From CAYOFK01 sp964403185 (GTDB lineage: Bacteria > Bacteroidota > Bacteroidia > Bacteroidales > VadinHA17): a DNA stretch of 7,564 nt. Positions 5,769-7,564 of the stretch are shown piece after piece (position 1 is the first letter of the stretch; each line of letters opens with the position of its first letter). The notes beneath the pieces are model-generated. The model was not told the origin of the DNA, did no database searches, and saw only the letters and a program-made list of their open reading frames with translations. The position numbers and the translations under genes were made by a program. The stretch lies in NCBI GenBank assembly GCA_964403185.1, contig CAYOFK010000143.1, forward strand, positions 1 through 7,564, given 5' to 3'.

Positions 5769-7094
5769 TTAGTATGCCGGGAGTTTCCATGGATCCCGGT
5801 ATGGAACTTCAAGCAATGCATTTGCTGTTTTATTATTCTGAAAGCTCATTGAATTTTTATCCCAGGTCAGTTTGTCGCCTGCTCTGTAAGCGATATTTCC
5901 CAGGTGAGCAAAAATGGCGGCATCTTTAGCAACTTCTACGGGACAATTCGTCTTTCCCCCATTTCTGATGGCCCGGGCAAAATCAACAAAATGTTCACGA
6001 AAACCACCGGTTCCCGGCTGGTGCGGAATAGTTTCCATTTTCATTTCTTCTGCATTTAACTTTTCTGCAGTTACAAGCCAGCCATTCCTGTTAACTATCA
6101 GGGTCCCGTTTGTTCCCTGGAAGGCCACTCCATGGCCGCTGTTTTCTGGGTTAACACTCAGGTTAATTGAGTGTTCCCAGACAATGGTAAAGTCGTCAAA
6201 TTCATAGAGAATGTTCAGAGTACCTGGTGTTTGTCGCGCCCCGTCCGGATAAGAAAACCTGCCTCCCGATGCCATGATGCTGTTGGGAACTTTTACTTTC
6301 ATGCCATAAAGTGCATAATCCAGCATGTGCACGCCCCAGTCGGTCATTAGACCTCCTGCGTAATTCCAGTAATACCTGAAGTTGTAATGGAAATGATTCT
6401 TGTTAAAAGGTCTGGCAGGGGCCGGTCCCAGCCACATGTCATAATCCACGCCTTCAGGAGTGGCTTCGTCCGGGACTCTGGACAGTTTTGCTTTACCTGT
6501 ATAGGACCAGGCTTTCACCCGGCTTATAGTCCCAAGATCCCCGGAATGCAGGAAATTAATGGCATCCTGCCAGTGTTTCCCGCTGCGTTGCCACTGTCCG
6601 ACGGTCACTACCTGTTTCCTGTATTTCCTGGCAGCTTTTTCCATGATCAGGGATTCCTTAATGGAGTTTGCAAGGGGTTTTTCAATATATACGTGTTTGC
6701 CGGCTTCCAGGGCCATCACCATCATGAGGCAGTGCCAGTGGTCTGGTGTGCTGATAATTACCGCATCAATATCCTTATTCTCCAGGAGTTTCCGGAAATC
6801 TTTATACAATTTCGGCCTGGTTTCATATTGTTTTTCCAGTTGTCCGGCCCGGCCATTCAGGATGGTTTCATCAATGTCGCACAAGGCAGCCAGTTCGACA
6901 TTGGGAACGGGAAGCATCCCATTAAGGTTGGCATATCCCTGATTACGGATACCAATGGCCCCCAGTACAATTTTATCATTGGGACCTGAGCAACCTGCCT
7001 GACCTGGAAGGGCCGATACAATACCGGTTCCTGCAATGATCTTTGCCGAGGTTTTTACAAAATTTCTTCTTGAAGGATTCATCAGATAAAACAT
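5769..7094 (-). CDS. Gfo/Idh/MocA family oxidoreductase with Tat signal peptide
   Basis: A 441-residue protein. Residues 7-35 form a twin-arginine signal: PSRRNFVK, then a hydrophobic core and ALPGQAGC. The Cys at 35 resembles a lipoprotein site, but the residues before it do not fit a normal lipobox. The mature part starts with a Rossmann motif, GAIGIRNQGYAN (45-56), then STPDHWHCL (115-123), EKPLANS (138-144) with catalytic K139, and GGLMTDWGVHMLDY (247-260) with D252 and H256. YDMWLGPAPARPF (218-230) is typical of the exported Bacteroidota/Planctomycetota branch. Tat export implies that the protein folds with its nucleotide in the cytoplasm, as in Zymomonas glucose-fructose oxidoreductase. 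It probably oxidises or rearranges a sugar in the periplasm. It is 38 bases after the ThuA-HEAT gene. GH109 glycosidases share the fold but have different motifs. A second ATG at 7082 would give a shorter n-region before the Tat motif. Confidence 0.9.
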   Translation of the reverse strand: MFYLMNPSRRNFVKTSAKIIAGTGIVSALPGQAGCSGPNDKIVLGAIGIRNQGYANLNGMLPVPNVELAALCDIDETILNGRAGQLEKQYETRPKLYKDFRKLLENKDIDAVIISTPDHWHCLMMVMALEAGKHVYIEKPLANSIKESLIMEKAARKYRKQVVTVGQWQRSGKHWQDAINFLHSGDLGTISRVKAWSYTGKAKLSRVPDEATPEGVDYDMWLGPAPARPFNKNHFHYNFRYYWNYAGGLMTDWGVHMLDYALYGMKVKVPNSIMASGGRFSYPDGARQTPGTLNILYEFDDFTIVWEHSINLSVNPENSGHGVAFQGTNGTLIVNRNGWLVTAEKLNAEEMKMETIPHQPGTGGFREHFVDFARAIRNGGKTNCPVEVAKDAAIFAHLGNIAYRAGDKLTWDKNSMSFQNNKTANALLEVPYRDPWKLPAY

Positions 7095-7100
7095 TATATT

Positions 7101-7105
7101 TCCCT
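7101..7105 (-). promoter_or_regulatory. Ribosome binding site favouring the start at 7094
   Basis: AGGGA on the minus strand lies 6 bases before the ATG at 7094, a good spacing. The alternative ATG at 7082 would be 18 bases away, so this site favours the longer protein starting MFYLMNPSRR. Confidence 0.5.
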
Positions 7106-7132
7106 GATCCAGATGTTCCTGAATCTGATTTT

Positions 7133-7564
7133 TTATTGGGTATTCAGGCGTTTCAGGGCAAAGCTTGCCATTTCTTCTGTGGTTTTATCTTCCATCAACT
7201 TTTTTAGTGATGGAATGCAGGCATCGGATCCCATCCAGCTTAACTCCTGCATGATATAATTCTTGCTTTCCGGAGTTGCTTCAGAATTCAGAAACGCAAT
7301 CATTTTGTCTTCATACATACTCAGCTTCTCTCCACGGCTTCCGGCCGTTCTGACCCGTTCTGAAATATCGCTGAGGAATTGCCTGCTTTTTCCAAATGTA
7401 AAATTTGCCGCGCCATTAAAGAGTTCATCAAGGGTATAGGGCCGGTAATTTGGCCAAAGCATGGTGCTGACTGAATTTGGGGCGTCAACAGGCATCTCCT
7501 GGGTGACAGAACCTGTGGCTGCCCATTCCGCTCCTCTTTGGAGGCTGGTAATAAATCCTGCACA
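7133..7564 (-). CDS. ThuA-like domain protein with HEAT repeats, C-terminal part only
   Basis: The reading frame stays open to the window edge, giving 143 visible residues plus the stop; the internal Met at 7495 is not the start. The visible N-terminal part, GFITSLQRGAEWAATGSVTQ, matches what I recall as the end of ThuA-type domains (class I glutamine amidotransferase-like fold), which close with a rGxEWAATG block. A linker rich in Pro and aromatic residues follows. From about visible residue 75 there are alpha-helical HEAT-like repeats, for example MQELSWMGSDACIPSLKKLM. ThuA with a Gfo/Idh partner acts on 3-keto-trehalose-type sugars in rhizobia, and that pairing is repeated here with the next gene 38 bases away. 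The catalytic part and any signal peptide lie outside the window, so the ThuA assignment rests on a short block. Confidence 0.72.
   Translation of the reverse strand, partial: CAGFITSLQRGAEWAATGSVTQEMPVDAPNSVSTMLWPNYRPYTLDELFNGAANFTFGKSRQFLSDISERVRTAGSRGEKLSMYEDKMIAFLNSEATPESKNYIMQELSWMGSDACIPSLKKLMEDKTTEEMASFALKRLNTQ

Noticed and set aside
6387..6989. A 200-residue open frame on the plus strand opposite the exported dehydrogenase.
   Set aside because: It is wholly antisense to a protein with clear family motifs and has no domain or ribosome site of its own.
5769..7094. Reading the exported Gfo/Idh protein as a GH109 glycosidase.
   Set aside because: GH109 shares the fold, but the EKP and DWGVHMLD motifs and YDMWLGPAP block fit the general exported dehydrogenase branch better.
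7133..7495. Taking the Met at 7495 as the true start, giving a 120-residue HEAT protein.
   Set aside because: The frame continues upstream to the window edge with a conserved-looking EWAATG block, so the gene is a longer one cut by the edge.

Overview
The window looks like part of a Bacteroidota chromosome, probably a free-living or environmental Bacteroidales-type member. The reasons are the families present (a Tat-exported Gfo/Idh/MocA dehydrogenase, a ThuA-HEAT protein, and a TPR-tailed GT-C glycosyltransferase), A/T-rich translation starts with weak Shine-Dalgarno sequences, a candidate promoter of the Bacteroidetes TTTG / TAnnTTTG type, and a long intergenic palindrome of a kind I associate with this phylum. 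All six genes lie on the minus strand, so transcription runs from high to low coordinates.

Upstream block (7564 down to 3585): four closely spaced genes form a likely sugar-oxidation operon. They encode the C-terminal end of a ThuA-like plus HEAT-repeat protein (cut by the window edge), a Tat-exported Gfo/Idh/MocA oxidoreductase, a cytoplasmic TIM-barrel sugar isomerase/epimerase-like protein, and a second, cytoplasmic Gfo/Idh/MocA oxidoreductase. Gaps are 38, 36 and 24 bases. ThuA plus Gfo/Idh resembles the rhizobial ThuA/ThuB pair that handles 3-keto-disaccharides, and Gfo/Idh plus TIM-barrel partners occur in 3-keto-glycoside pathways of Bacteroidetes. An oxidative route for opening or remodelling a glycoside or polyol is therefore the best working idea. 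The substrate cannot be read from the sequence.

Intergenic region (3203-3584): about 380 bases without a credible gene. It holds three hairpin-forming inverted repeats within 122 bases just after the operon, a looser nested inverted repeat, and a candidate promoter for the next block.

Downstream block (3202 down to 1): a GT2 polyprenyl-phosphate sugar synthase of the GtrB/DPM type is followed two bases later by a 702-residue GT39-like integral-membrane glycosyltransferase with a C-terminal TPR domain. Six bases after that starts an exported protein, of which only the first 53 complete codons are visible. The likely logic is that the GT2 enzyme loads a sugar onto a lipid carrier at the inner leaflet and the GT-C enzyme transfers it on the periplasmic side, with the TPR domain possibly choosing the protein acceptor. 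No tRNA, rRNA, CRISPR array, insertion sequence or broken gene was seen.
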